Positions 26,596-35,279 of a stretch of DNA of 64,000 nucleotides are shown in pieces. Under the pieces are notes generated by a model. The model saw nothing but the letters and a program-made list of their open reading frames with translations. It made no database searches and was not told the origin of the DNA. Source of the stretch: Methylobacterium sp. J-088 (GTDB lineage Bacteria; Pseudomonadota; Alphaproteobacteria; Rhizobiales; Beijerinckiaceae). The DNA is taken from NCBI RefSeq assembly GCF_022829295.1, contig NZ_JAKSYH010000263.1, forward strand, positions 1-64,000, in the 5' to 3' direction. The first letter of the stretch is position 1. Each line of letters opens with the position of its first letter. The translations under genes were made by a program, and so were the position numbers.

Positions 26596-26671
26596 ATGGT
26601 GGACGGTGCAGGGATCGAACCTGCGACCTTTCCCGTGTGAAGGGAACGCACTACCGCTGTGCTAACCGTCC
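26596..26671 (-). tRNA. tRNA-Val (CAC)
   Basis: Read on the minus strand, the acceptor arm GGACGGT/ACCGTCC encloses a D-arm (GCACAGCGGTAGTGC), an anticodon arm TTCCC-TTCACAC-GGGAA with anticodon CAC, a short variable loop and a T-arm with GGTTCGATCC. The discriminator A is followed by an encoded CCA (complement 26598-26596). This decodes GUG valine codons. Confidence 0.93.
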
Positions 26672-26997
26672 GTACCGGCGTCAAGTCAGACGTGTCGGTC
26701 GCGCTTTTCCAGCGCGGCGAACCGGTGGCGGGCCTTCTAGGGCGCGGCGGGCCAGAACGTCAAGCGCGGTTCGCGATGTTCTTGCGCTTGGCCGGTGGAC
26801 GCGGTCGATCGCGAAGGGCGAGCTTTGAGCCAGCGCTCGCGACTGCGTCCGGAAAAACTGGATCTCGTCCTGCACACTATCCATCCGAACCAGTGAAGCG
26901 GAACAGAACCTTTCACGACAGCCATGACGCATAGGCGGCTCACGACATCGCCGACACGGCCCCGGCGACGCCCAAGTCGCAGGTTCTTCCGCGTCCC
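26672..26997. other. Intergenic stretch upstream of the Rdx-like gene
   Basis: About 325 bases after the tRNA gene. Open frames here are arginine-rich with poor starts. No repeat, terminator or integrase is visible next to the tRNA, so there is no sign of an inserted island. Confidence 0.45.
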
Positions 26998-27378
26998 ATG
27001 GTTGACAAGTTCGCCGCCCCGGTGCGCTGTGCCGGGATGCACGAGGGGCCAGCGGGCGTGAATCCCGGTAGCGACGTGACGTCGGACATCGCGAGCCGGG
27101 CGCAACGGCCGCGCGTGGCGATCACCTACTGCACGCAATGCAACTGGCTTCTGCGATCCGCGTGGATGGCGCAGGAGCTTCTCTCCACCTTCCGCGACGA
27201 TCTTGGGGAGGTCGCGTTGATCCCGGCCTCGGGCGGCGCGTTCCGCATCGAGATCGGCACGGCTTTGGTGTGGGAGCGGGTGCGCGATGGCGGCTTTCCC
27301 GACGTGAAGTCGCTTAAACAGCGGGTGCGAGACCACCTCGACCCGGCGCGCGATCTCGGCCATATCGACCGGCCATGA
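26998..27378 (+). CDS. SelT/SelW/SelH (Rdx) family selenoprotein-like protein
   Basis: A Rdx-type thioredoxin-like protein of up to 126 residues. The core begins at RVAITYCTQCNWLLRSAWMAQELLSTF, where the CxxC motif (CTQC) replaces the CxxU of eukaryotic SelW/SelT. It ends with GTALVWERVRDGGFPDVKSLKQRVRD, the typical C-terminal helix. The family is normally about 95 residues, so the real start may be one of the in-frame GTG codons at 27058, 27076 or 27115 rather than the ATG at 26998. Its redox role is inferred from the family. Confidence 0.75.
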   Translation: MVDKFAAPVRCAGMHEGPAGVNPGSDVTSDIASRAQRPRVAITYCTQCNWLLRSAWMAQELLSTFRDDLGEVALIPASGGAFRIEIGTALVWERVRDGGFPDVKSLKQRVRDHLDPARDLGHIDRP

Positions 27379-27433
27379 GGCGAGGGAACGGCGAGGAGCC
27401 TGCGGGGCACCGCGGGCCGGGGACGGGCCCCGC

Positions 27434-29650
27434 TTGAGTCCGCAGCGGCAGGCCGGGGGCGGCGACGTCCCGGCGGTGATCCCCGCACGCCGGTCCTGGC
27501 TGTCGCGGCGGCTTCACCGTTTCGCCGGCAACGGATTCTCGACGCAAGTCTATCTGATCGCCCTCGTCGTGGCACTGATCGGGCCGGGCCTCCTGTTCAC
27601 CGGCATTCTGCTGATGCGCTACGCGTCGGCCGAGCGGGCGCGCTTCGAGCAGGACGCGCGTGAGAACGTGCGCGGCATCGGCCTGTCGCTGGACCGCGAT
27701 ACGGCGGGTCTCGTCTCAGTGCTGCAGACGCTGGCCACATCGCCGCGGATCCGCCAGGGCGATTTCGAAGCGTTCGACGCGCAGGCGCGGCTCGTTCGTG
27801 AGTCCATCGATCTCGATGTCTTGCTCAGGCGGCCGAACGGCCAGGCGATGGTCAATACCGGCGTGCCGCGCGGTGCGCCGCTGCCGGTCGTGGGGCTGCC
27901 CTTCGATCAGGAGCTGGCGAAGGGCACGCAGCGCGCCATGGTGAGCGGCTTCGTGCCGGGTCCCTCCGCGAACGAAGCCTCCTACGCGGTCGGCGTGCCC
28001 GTGATGATCGACGGCGAGGTCGGATACATCCTGAGCTTCACCGTCCCGCTGTCCCGCCTTCAGGGCATCCTGTCGCGTGAGGTCGTGCCGGGATGGACGA
28101 CGGGCATCAGCGACCGCAACGGCATCGTGCTGGCGCGGCTGCCCGATCCCGATGCGGTGGTGGGCCGCCCGCGGCTCGCGAGCCTCCGGCAGGTCCAATC
28201 CGCGACACCGGGGGTCTGGGAGGGCCAGGACCGCCAGCACAAGCCGGTCGTGGTGATCGAGGCCCGCTCCCGCCTCACCGGCTGGATGGTCGCCACCAGT
28301 ATCCCCCAGGCTCTGGTCGACGCGCGCGTCCGCCGCTGGGTCTGGGCCTTCGCGGGCTTCGGCCTGCTGGTGCTTGCGACGTCCTCGCTGCTGGCCGTCA
28401 ATCTGTGGTCGCGGGTCTCCCGCCCCTTGAGGCTGCTGGCCGCCACGGGGCCCGCCCTGGCGCGGGGTGAGGCCATCCCGCGGATCTCCTCGCCGGTCCA
28501 CGAGATCCAGCGCCTCGCCCTCGTCCTGTCCGAGGCCTCGCTCCGCCTGCGCACCCGCGAGGAGGAGCGCGACCTTGCACTCGCCGAGACGCGGCGGGGC
28601 CTGACGGCGCTCAGCGAGAGCGAGGCCCGGTTTCGGCACATGGCCGATTCGGCGCCGGCCCTGATCTGGATGACGGACGAGACCGGCGCGGTGAGCTTCG
28701 CCAATCTGCATTTCGAGCACCTGTTCGGGATCAGGGCGGCGAGACTCGCCGAGGAGGGCTGGGCGCGGATCATCCATCCGGATGATCTCGAAGCGTTTCG
28801 AGTAGCCTTCTCGGAGGCGTTCGAAGCGCGGGTGCCGTTCCGCCTCGAGGTGCGCGTGCTCGACCGGGATCGAATCGCGCGCTGGCTGCGCTGCGAGGGC
28901 GTGCCGCGCCTCGACGACGATCAGAACTTCCTCGGCTATACCGGCTGCAACATCGACATCACCGACGCAAAGAACGCCGAGGAGCACCTGCTGCTCCTGA
29001 TCCACGAACTCAATCACCGGGTGAAGAACACCCTGGCCACGGTGCAGTCGATCGCCGTGCAGTCCCTGCGCGGGCTCGAAGGTGCGGAGGCCGATGCCGC
29101 GCGTGCCGCCTTCGAAGCGCGCTTGCTGGCGCTGGCCCGGGTTCACGATGTGCTCACCCGCGAGAGCTGGGAGGGCGCCGAACTGTCGGCGGTGGTGGCG
29201 GACGCGATCCGGCCGCTCGAATCCGGCGATGGCCGCGCCTCGCGGTTCCGGGTCACCGGACCGCCCCTGCGGCTGGCACCGCGGCTCGCCCTGTCGATCG
29301 CCATGGCGCTGCACGAACTGGGCACCAACGCGGTGAAGTACGGCGCGCTCTCGGCCGATGGCGGCATGGTGGACATTGCGTGGACGGTTCGGCGCGAGGA
29401 CGAGACGCTTCTGTACCTCCGCTGGTCCGAACGCGGCGGGCCGCCGGTCAAGAAGCCGACCCGCACCGGCTTCGGCTCCCGGCTGATCGAGCGCAGCCTG
29501 GCCCGCGAGCTGGCCGGCGCGGTGACGCTGAACTACGAACCGTCCGGCGTGGTCTGCACCATCGAGGCGCCCGTGCCGCCACCGGGCCTGCTGGACCGCA
29601 AGAGCGCCGCTGCGCCGGCGCGGATCGCGCCGCTGCCGTTGGCGGGATAG
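27434..29650 (+). CDS. Membrane sensor histidine kinase, HWE family, with PAS domain
   Basis: A 738-residue sensor kinase. TM1 is near residues 38-60 (VYLIALVVALIGPGLLFTGILL), then a periplasmic Cache-like sensor (about 62-290), TM2 near 300-322 (WVWAFAGFGLLVLATSSLLAV), a HAMP-like linker, a PAS domain (about 395-515) and a kinase domain. The phosphoacceptor lies in HELNHRVKNTLATVQSIA; HELGTNAVKYGALS (N-box) and the WSERGGP motif define the HWE class. It has a TTG start at the first position; a GTG at 27476 is an alternative. No response regulator is adjacent, so it is an orphan kinase with unknown signal. Confidence 0.87.
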   Translation: MSPQRQAGGGDVPAVIPARRSWLSRRLHRFAGNGFSTQVYLIALVVALIGPGLLFTGILLMRYASAERARFEQDARENVRGIGLSLDRDTAGLVSVLQTLATSPRIRQGDFEAFDAQARLVRESIDLDVLLRRPNGQAMVNTGVPRGAPLPVVGLPFDQELAKGTQRAMVSGFVPGPSANEASYAVGVPVMIDGEVGYILSFTVPLSRLQGILSREVVPGWTTGISDRNGIVLARLPDPDAVVGRPRLASLRQVQSATPGVWEGQDRQHKPVVVIEARSRLTGWMVATSIPQALVDARVRRWVWAFAGFGLLVLATSSLLAVNLWSRVSRPLRLLAATGPALARGEAIPRISSPVHEIQRLALVLSEASLRLRTREEERDLALAETRRGLTALSESEARFRHMADSAPALIWMTDETGAVSFANLHFEHLFGIRAARLAEEGWARIIHPDDLEAFRVAFSEAFEARVPFRLEVRVLDRDRIARWLRCEGVPRLDDDQNFLGYTGCNIDITDAKNAEEHLLLLIHELNHRVKNTLATVQSIAVQSLRGLEGAEADAARAAFEARLLALARVHDVLTRESWEGAELSAVVADAIRPLESGDGRASRFRVTGPPLRLAPRLALSIAMALHELGTNAVKYGALSADGGMVDIAWTVRREDETLLYLRWSERGGPPVKKPTRTGFGSRLIERSLARELAGAVTLNYEPSGVVCTIEAPVPPPGLLDRKSAAAPARIAPLPLAG

Positions 29651-30010
29651 GCGGGGTGACCGCTCTCGAACCGGCTTCTCTGACAGGGTTATGCACGGTT
29701 GCGTGACGCGTCGCTCGGCAAGTCCGTCCGGCGCGATACGACCGTCCGGCATGGTCTACCGGGGGCGGTGCGCCGCGGCGAGGACGACCGCAGTGGATCG
29801 AGACCTCTCGCGCGTTCAGGACAGAGCCTCGGCAAGGAATCGTCAGGGCTCGGCCCTGAAAGCCAGCGAACGGGCGCAGCCCAGCCCCTTTCAAGGTGTT
29901 TGCAGGATCATCAAGACACCGGGCAAGCGCGCTCCTCCTCTGGCCCCTCCCGAGCGGGCTACCGGATGCATACATTTCCCTCGGAGAGGCGAAGGCGGCT
30001 CCGCGCGTCT

Positions 30011-30038
30011 CCCTCCCCCGCAGAGGGGGGAGGGGAAA
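30011..30038. repeat. GC-rich palindromic repeat, partial copy
   Basis: This 28-base segment (CCCTCCCCCGCAGAG, a run of G, then AGGGGAAA) is identical to part of the element at 34327-34389. It is an imperfect palindrome centred on GCAGAG. Its recurrence in this window, in both orientations, points to a dispersed REP-like family. Confidence 0.65.
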
Positions 30039-30104
30039 AGGCGGTGCTCTTTTGATATGTTAGGGCCATGGATTGCGATCTTTGCAGCCAGCCCAGATAC
30101 CTTG

Positions 30105-30127
30105 AAAGGGCTGGACATCAGCCCTTT
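30105..30127 (-). terminator. Hairpin downstream of the ABC permease operon
   Basis: A perfect eight-base inverted repeat, AAAGGGCT (30105-30112) and AGCCCTTT (30120-30127), with a seven-base loop, lies about 30 bases past the last stop of the minus-strand operon. The position suits an operon terminator, although the T-run on the minus strand is short. Confidence 0.5.
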
Positions 30128-30158
30128 GAAAACCCGAATTCTGGGGTCGAACAAGCCC

Positions 30159-31307
30159 TCACTGATACGGGTCGGCCGCGTCCCGCAGCCCATCGCCCAG
30201 GAAGTTGAAGGCCAGCACCGTCACCAGTACCGGCAGCACCGGCGCCAGCAGCCACGGATAGAGCTGCACGGCCGCCAGATTCTGCGCCTCGTTGAGGAGC
30301 ACGCCCCAACTCGTCACCGGCGGACGCAGGCCGAGCCCCAGGAAGGAGAGGGCGGTCTCACCGAGGATCATGGTGGGGATCGACAGGGTCGCCGAGGCGA
30401 TCAGGTGGCTCATGAAGTTCGGGATGAGGTGCCGGCCGATCACCCGGGCCGGCGAGGCGCCCATCAGCTCCGCGGCCTGCACGAAATCCTCCTCCCGAAG
30501 GGCCAGGAGCTTGCCGCGCACCGCGCGGGCAAGACCGGGCCAATCCAGAAGTCCCAGGATCACCGTGATGCCGAAGAAGATCAGGAGCGGGCTCCAGTTC
30601 GGCGGCAGGGCCGCCGAGAGCGCGAGCCAGAGCGGCAATTCGGGCAGGGAGCGCACCACCTCGATCAGCCGCTGCACCCCGGCATCCACGATGCCGCCGA
30701 AATAGCCCGCGATGCCGCCGAAGAAGAGTCCCAGCGCGAAGGAGATCGCCACGCCGACGAGGCCGATCGTGAGCGAGATCCGCGTCCCGTAGATCAGGCG
30801 GGAGAACAGGTCGCGCCCGAGCTTGTCGGTGCCGAGCAGGAACAGGGTGCCGTTTTCCGGCGGGCAGACGACGTGCAGGTCGGTATGGACGAGCCCGAGC
30901 CAATCATACCCGTCGCCCCGGCACAGGAAGCGCAGCGGTTGCGGGGCCGCCGTATCGACCTTGTAGTCCCGGCGGAACGTGGCGAGGTCGAGATGCGCCC
31001 GGTAGGGATAAACGAACGGCCCGACGAACCGGCCCGCGTGGAACAGGTGGACGCCCTGGGGCGGTGCGTACAGGAAGTCGCCGTTGCGCCGGGCCTGACC
31101 GTAGGGCGCCAGCATTTCGACGAACGGCACGATCGCGTAGAGCGCGAGCAGGATTACGGCCGAAGCGACCGCGATGCGGTGGCGCAGGAATTTTCGGACG
31201 ATCAGCCGCCACGCGGACGCACTCTTTGCGAGGCCTTCAGGGCCGGCATCCGGCTCAAAGAGCGCCGGATCGACGAAGTGGCGGTCGGCGGGAATCGCGT
31301 CCGTCAT
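30159..31307 (-). CDS. ABC transporter permease (DppC/OppC type)
   Basis: A 382-residue inner-membrane permease of the peptide/nickel ABC class. The start MTDAIPADRHF overlaps the upstream permease stop as ATGA. After a first TM (about residues 38-62) a long periplasmic segment precedes the five-TM core (TIGLVGVAISFALGLFFGGIAGYFGG onward). The EAA loop, which docks the ATPase, is EDFVQAAELMGASPARVIGRHLIPN. LGETALSFLGLGLRPPVTSWG is the usual OppC C-terminal motif. It is the last gene of the eight-gene operon; substrate unknown. Confidence 0.9.
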   Translation of the reverse strand: MTDAIPADRHFVDPALFEPDAGPEGLAKSASAWRLIVRKFLRHRIAVASAVILLALYAIVPFVEMLAPYGQARRNGDFLYAPPQGVHLFHAGRFVGPFVYPYRAHLDLATFRRDYKVDTAAPQPLRFLCRGDGYDWLGLVHTDLHVVCPPENGTLFLLGTDKLGRDLFSRLIYGTRISLTIGLVGVAISFALGLFFGGIAGYFGGIVDAGVQRLIEVVRSLPELPLWLALSAALPPNWSPLLIFFGITVILGLLDWPGLARAVRGKLLALREEDFVQAAELMGASPARVIGRHLIPNFMSHLIASATLSIPTMILGETALSFLGLGLRPPVTSWGVLLNEAQNLAAVQLYPWLLAPVLPVLVTVLAFNFLGDGLRDAADPYQ

Positions 31308-32320
31308 CGCAGTCCCATGCGGATGCGCGGATCCAGCCAGACCAGGGTCAGGTCGGAGATCAGCATCCCGACCAGCGTGAGGGAAGCAACGAACATCAGG
31401 ATGAAGCCGGCCATGAACTGGTCCTGGCTGCGCAGGGCTTCGAGGAGCAGCGGCCCGACCGTCGGCAGGCTCAGCACCAGCGAGACCAGCACCGAGCCGG
31501 AGACGAGATGCGGCAGCAGGTTGCCGATATCCGCCACGAACGGGTTCAGCGACATGCGGAACGGATATTTCAGCAGGGCCTTCAAGGGCGGCAGGCCCTT
31601 GGCGCGGGCGGTGACCGTGTAGGGCTTGGCAAGCTCGTCCAGCAGGTTGGCGCGCATGCGCCGGATCATCGCCGCCGTCCCGCCGAGCCCGATCACCAGG
31701 GTCGGCACGACCAGATGGCCCAGCAGCGAGCGGATCTTTGCCCAGGTCCAGGGCTGGCTGGTGAGCGCGGAATCGTAGAGGCCACCGATCGACAGCCCGA
31801 ACCAGCGGTTGGCATAGAACAGCAGGATCAGCGCCAGGAGGAAGCCCGGAACCGCCAAGCCGACATAGCCCAGCAGCGTGACCACCGCGTCGCCGAACGT
31901 GTTGCGGTGCGTCGCCGAGTAGATCGCCGCCGGAATCGCCACCAGATGCACGAACACGACCGCGGTCAGGTTGATCAGGAGGGTCAGCCACAGGGCGTCG
32001 CCGACGACGTCCGCCACCGGCTTGTCGTACTCGAACGACCAGCCCCAATCGCCCTGGAGCAGCCCCGAGAAGCCCACCGAGCCGGGCATGACTCCGATCC
32101 ACATCAGGTATTGCTGCCAGACCGGCCGATCGAGCCCGTATTGCTGGATCAGCAATTCGGCCTTCGCCACCGACGTCGCGTCGCCCGTGGCGCGCAATTC
32201 CATGATCCTGTTGGAGAGATAATCGCCGGGCGGCAGCTTGATGATGAGGAAGACGAGCGCCGAAATCACCAGCAGCGTCGCCGCCATCGTGAGGACGCGG
32301 CGGAGGATGACGGCGATCAC
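31304..32320 (-). CDS. ABC transporter permease (DppB/OppB type)
   Basis: A 338-residue partner permease. It begins VIAVILRRVLTMAATLLVISALVFLIIKLPPGDY, the standard OppB opening with TM1; the start is a GTG that overlaps the solute-binding protein stop (GTGA). Further TMs cover about 100-330, and the EAA loop is KPYTVTARAKGLPPLKALLKYPFRMSLNPF. The segment between TM1 and TM2 includes a short YGLDRPVWQQYLMWI motif seen in DppB proteins. It pairs with the next permease. Confidence 0.9.
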   Translation of the reverse strand: MIAVILRRVLTMAATLLVISALVFLIIKLPPGDYLSNRIMELRATGDATSVAKAELLIQQYGLDRPVWQQYLMWIGVMPGSVGFSGLLQGDWGWSFEYDKPVADVVGDALWLTLLINLTAVVFVHLVAIPAAIYSATHRNTFGDAVVTLLGYVGLAVPGFLLALILLFYANRWFGLSIGGLYDSALTSQPWTWAKIRSLLGHLVVPTLVIGLGGTAAMIRRMRANLLDELAKPYTVTARAKGLPPLKALLKYPFRMSLNPFVADIGNLLPHLVSGSVLVSLVLSLPTVGPLLLEALRSQDQFMAGFILMFVASLTLVGMLISDLTLVWLDPRIRMGLR

Positions 32321-34413
32321 CGGGCCTCCACACGCTTGTCGGCAGCCTGATCCCAGAACAGCTCGTCGAGGCGCTGCACGCCGATCAGGGCCGTGGGATC
32401 CCAGGAATAGAGGGCGCGCTTCGGCAGGTTGACCAGGCGATCGGCTCCGACCACGGGCTGCAGCGCTCCCGCCACGGTGCCGATCACCCAGGTGTTGCGC
32501 GCGTGGTTCATCAGCATCTCGCGCCAGATCGCGGCCTGCTTGGCCGCGTCGTCGGTGTCGCGCCACTGGCGGTCGAGCTCGATCAGGCGCTCGACCTCCG
32601 GCACATTGCAGGGTTCCCCGCTCTTGCCGCGGCTCTCGACGTTCATGCTCCAGAGCGGCCAGGAATAGTGCTCCGGCTGCGCGGGGCTCAGCTCGGTCGG
32701 CGGCATGATCGCGGTCGGGACCGCAAGGTCGAGCCCTTGGGCGGCCACCATCACGGTCATGCCGGCGATGGAGCGCCGATGCAGGTTGGTGCGCTCCTGC
32801 GGCTTGGTTACCAGACGGATCCCGACCTCGCGCCAGAACTCGGTGATGAGCAGCAGCGCGTCGAGCACCATCTCGGCCTCGCCGTCACTCTCCACGACGA
32901 TCTCCAGCGGGCGCCCGTCGGGCAGGAGCCGCGTGCCGGACCCGTCGCGACCGGTCAGCCCCACGCTGTCCAAAAGCTTGGCCGCCGCGGCCGGGTCGTA
33001 GCCGGCGTTGAGGGTCCGCATCGCGGGCTCGAAGAGCGGGCTGTCCGACACGATCGTGTCGTTGCCCTCGGTACCGAGCCCGAACAGGAGCGTGTTGTTC
33101 AGGGTCCGGCGATCGATGGCGAGCGACAGGGCGTGGCGGTAGCGCACGTCACGGTTGAGCTGGCGCCAGACGGGATCCGCGGTAGTCAGATTTGGGTAGA
33201 GAGCGAATTCCGAGCCGCGCGCCACCGGCCACAGATAGGTGTGGTAGCGGTGCATCGCCTCGCCCTCCTTGAGACTCGGGATGTCGGGCATCGACAGGCC
33301 GCGGAACATCAAATCCGCCTCGCCGGCATTGGTCTTGGCGACCAGCAGGCCCTGCGAGGCCACGTCCATGACGATCGCATCGACATAGGGCAGCTGGGTG
33401 CCGGCCGTATCGACCCGGTGATAGGAGCGGTTGCGCTCGAACCGGAACCGGGTGGCGGGCGAGCGCGTCCGCGGCACCCAGCCCTGCAGGGTCGGGCAGT
33501 CCGGATTGCCGAGCTCGTAATTGTCGTCCATGCGGTTGTGCAGGGCGGCCCAGCTGCGGAGCTTCAGCGCCTTGGCCTTCGCGTCGGCCGCATCCTTGCC
33601 GATGTAGCGGGCGTGGACCGGCTTGAGGTAGTGCGACGGGCGGTAGATCAGCGGATCCCGCGGCGCCGCCAGGGTGGGCAGGAACAGCGGGTTCGGCCGG
33701 TCCCAGCTGAAGCGGATCGTCACCGGATCCAGCACCTCGACCTGGGGCAGCTTGTCCTCGATCCGGAAGAAGGCCGGCGGCCCGTCCGGGCTCAGCGCCT
33801 TCTCGTTGGCGACGTCCTCCCAGTAGTAGCGGAAATCCTCGGTGGTGAACGGATGCCCGTCCGACCAGCGATGGCCCTTGCGGAGGGTGAAGGTGAAGCG
33901 CCCGCCCTCAACATCGACGCGCTCCAGCACGTCCGGCCGCAGGTTCAAGTCGGCATCGTAGCCGACCAGGCGGGTGTAGCCGTAGACCGAGAGGTAGCGG
34001 ACGTCCCGGGCCTTGGCGATCAGGGTCCGGATCGTGCCACCGGCTGTGCCGGGCCGTCGGTTATGGGCGGCGAGATCGACCACCAGGGGGGTGGTCGGTG
34101 GGGCCGGGGCTTCGGTCGGCGGGGTGTCGGCGCGGGCCATCGGCGCCGAGCGCGACCAGACAAGGGATGCGCCGAGGCTGGCGAGGAGGGCGCGGCGGGA
34201 GACACCGCTCTCCCTCCCCCCTCTGCGGGGGAGGGTGGCCCCCGAAGGGGGTCGGGAGAGGGGAGCAACGGTGCAGAAGGAGGCGCTCGCCTTCATAAAG
34301 GTCGCGGTCCTTTCGTACGCGGGGTTCCCCTCTCCCGACCCCTGCCGACGCAGGGGCCACCCTCCCCCGCAGAGGGGGGAGGGGAAACCGTCGCGCTTGT
34401 CAGACCCGCTCAT
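32317..34413 (-). CDS. ABC transporter solute-binding protein, family 5, with repeat-derived N-terminus
   Basis: A family-5 (peptide/oligosaccharide type) periplasmic binding protein. The mature domain starts near PLVVDLAAHNRRPGTAGGTIRTL, with FTFTLRKGHRWSDGHPFTTEDFRYYWED and DVRYRHALSLAIDRRTLNN as typical segments. Its signal contains a twin-arginine motif (SRRALLASLG). The ATG at 34413 overlaps the upstream stop as ATGA and gives 698 residues; an internal ATG at 34296 would give 659. Between the ATG and the Tat motif the frame passes through two GC-rich palindromic elements, adding about 70 low-complexity residues. Whether a Tat signal that far in would work is unclear. Confidence 0.85.
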   Translation of the reverse strand: MSGSDKRDGFPSPLCGGGWPLRRQGSGEGNPAYERTATFMKASASFCTVAPLSRPPSGATLPRRGGRESGVSRRALLASLGASLVWSRSAPMARADTPPTEAPAPPTTPLVVDLAAHNRRPGTAGGTIRTLIAKARDVRYLSVYGYTRLVGYDADLNLRPDVLERVDVEGGRFTFTLRKGHRWSDGHPFTTEDFRYYWEDVANEKALSPDGPPAFFRIEDKLPQVEVLDPVTIRFSWDRPNPLFLPTLAAPRDPLIYRPSHYLKPVHARYIGKDAADAKAKALKLRSWAALHNRMDDNYELGNPDCPTLQGWVPRTRSPATRFRFERNRSYHRVDTAGTQLPYVDAIVMDVASQGLLVAKTNAGEADLMFRGLSMPDIPSLKEGEAMHRYHTYLWPVARGSEFALYPNLTTADPVWRQLNRDVRYRHALSLAIDRRTLNNTLLFGLGTEGNDTIVSDSPLFEPAMRTLNAGYDPAAAAKLLDSVGLTGRDGSGTRLLPDGRPLEIVVESDGEAEMVLDALLLITEFWREVGIRLVTKPQERTNLHRRSIAGMTVMVAAQGLDLAVPTAIMPPTELSPAQPEHYSWPLWSMNVESRGKSGEPCNVPEVERLIELDRQWRDTDDAAKQAAIWREMLMNHARNTWVIGTVAGALQPVVGADRLVNLPKRALYSWDPTALIGVQRLDELFWDQAADKRVEAR
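34212..34263. repeat. GC-rich palindromic repeat inside the solute-binding protein gene
   Basis: A 52-base element of CCCTCC-type and GGGAGG-type blocks that is the inverted counterpart of the copy at 34327-34384, differing mainly in a small central loop. In the minus-strand frame it encodes SRPPSGATLPRRGG. The two copies flank about 60 bases of unique sequence, forming a large inverted repeat in the gene's 5-prime end. Confidence 0.75.
34327..34384. repeat. GC-rich palindromic repeat, inverted copy
   Basis: A 58-base element starting CCCCTCTCCCGACCC and ending in GGGGGGAGGGG. It matches, in reverse complement, the element at 34212-34263; part of it matches 30011-30038. It is read in the binding-protein frame as PLCGGGWPLRRQGSGEG. 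Confidence 0.75.
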
Positions 34414-35279
34414 GGCCCACCCCGCAGCGTCACCGAGGTCAGCCGCGCGGGCGAATACCCCGTCGCCCGGTGCAGATCGTCGAAGGCGTGGGACCGGGCG
34501 ATCAGGCCGGCAGCACGCCGGATCAGTTCGTCGTCGACCGGCTGCTCGAACTGGCGTCCGTTGCGGGTCCAGCGGATCGGTTCCGGGCTGCGCTCGGGGC
34601 CGGTGATCATCGCGATGGTCGGGTGCGCGGGGCCACCATGCGCGTGGATCCGATGGCCGGCCGCGTCGTCGTCGAACAGCAGGCGGGTCAGGCCCCGGGC
34701 CTGCGCCTCCACCACCCGACGCCCCTGCGCCACATGGTCGTCGAAGAACGCCACCGTGGAGGCCGGGTCGAGCATCGACCAATCGGCGGTCGACCAGTCG
34801 GCGGTGCTGTAGCGGGCCTGTTGGTCGCGGTAGTGAAGCCCGGACAGGTCGGGATCGTGGCAGAAGATCCGGGCCTCCGGGCAGGCCTGCCGGATCACCC
34901 AGGTGGTCATCCCGCGGAACACACCCGATTCAATCACGAAGGCGGGTTTCAGGGCCCGCATCGCCACGTAGAGCTGCAGCGCCCCGTTGAAGCCGCTGCC
35001 GCCCCGCCGCTGACGGACGGGCGCGGTCGGGATCAGCGACCAGAAGGTACGGACCGGATCGATCACGGGACCGTCCAACGTCAGCCCGGCCGCCGCGAGG
35101 TCGCGCTCCAGGATCGCGGCCGCCGCTTCGAGCAGCGTCGCCACCTCGCGCGGGGAGGTCGGCCGGTGGCTCCAATCCGGGGCAGCGGGCACGAGGTCGT
35201 AGCCGAGCCGGTCGAACAGGGGGCCGAGCACCTTCCGGCGCAGGCGCTCCAACGCGATCGGAGGTCGCATCTGGCTCAT
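34410..35279 (-). CDS. CmcI-like cephalosporin hydroxylase / class I methyltransferase-fold protein
   Basis: A 289-residue protein with a Rossmann methyltransferase-like core: AFVIESGVFRGMTTWVIRQACPEARIFCHDPD matches the E/DxGxxxG nucleotide-binding motif and strand 2, and STVAFFDDHVAQGRR resembles the metal/acid loop of the CmcI (cephalosporin hydroxylase) family. Substrate is unknown. The start MSQMRPP overlaps the ATPase stop (ATGA) and the stop overlaps the binding-protein start (ATGA). A 15-base tandem duplication at 34776-34805 repeats TADWS twice. Its place inside a glycosyltransferase/ABC operon suggests modification of the product or transported ligand. Confidence 0.55.
   Translation of the reverse strand: MSQMRPPIALERLRRKVLGPLFDRLGYDLVPAAPDWSHRPTSPREVATLLEAAAAILERDLAAAGLTLDGPVIDPVRTFWSLIPTAPVRQRRGGSGFNGALQLYVAMRALKPAFVIESGVFRGMTTWVIRQACPEARIFCHDPDLSGLHYRDQQARYSTADWSTADWSMLDPASTVAFFDDHVAQGRRVVEAQARGLTRLLFDDDAAGHRIHAHGGPAHPTIAMITGPERSPEPIRWTRNGRQFEQPVDDELIRRAAGLIARSHAFDDLHRATGYSPARLTSVTLRGGP

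Larger units (their letters stand above)
29651..30158. other. Intergenic region with palindromic elements, no gene
   Basis: About 500 bases between the convergent ends of the HWE kinase and the long minus-strand operon. It holds a GC-rich palindromic repeat (30011-30038) and a terminator-like hairpin (30105-30127), listed separately. Open frames are low-complexity and unsupported. Confidence 0.6.

Noticed and set aside
26560..27000. Possible genomic island at the tRNA-Val gene.
   Set aside because: No integrase, no repeated tRNA 3-prime end and no shift in base composition were seen on either side.
32503..34812. A long plus-strand frame antisense to the solute-binding protein.
   Set aside because: Same GC effect; no recognisable domain, and the sense frame is a clear family-5 binding protein.
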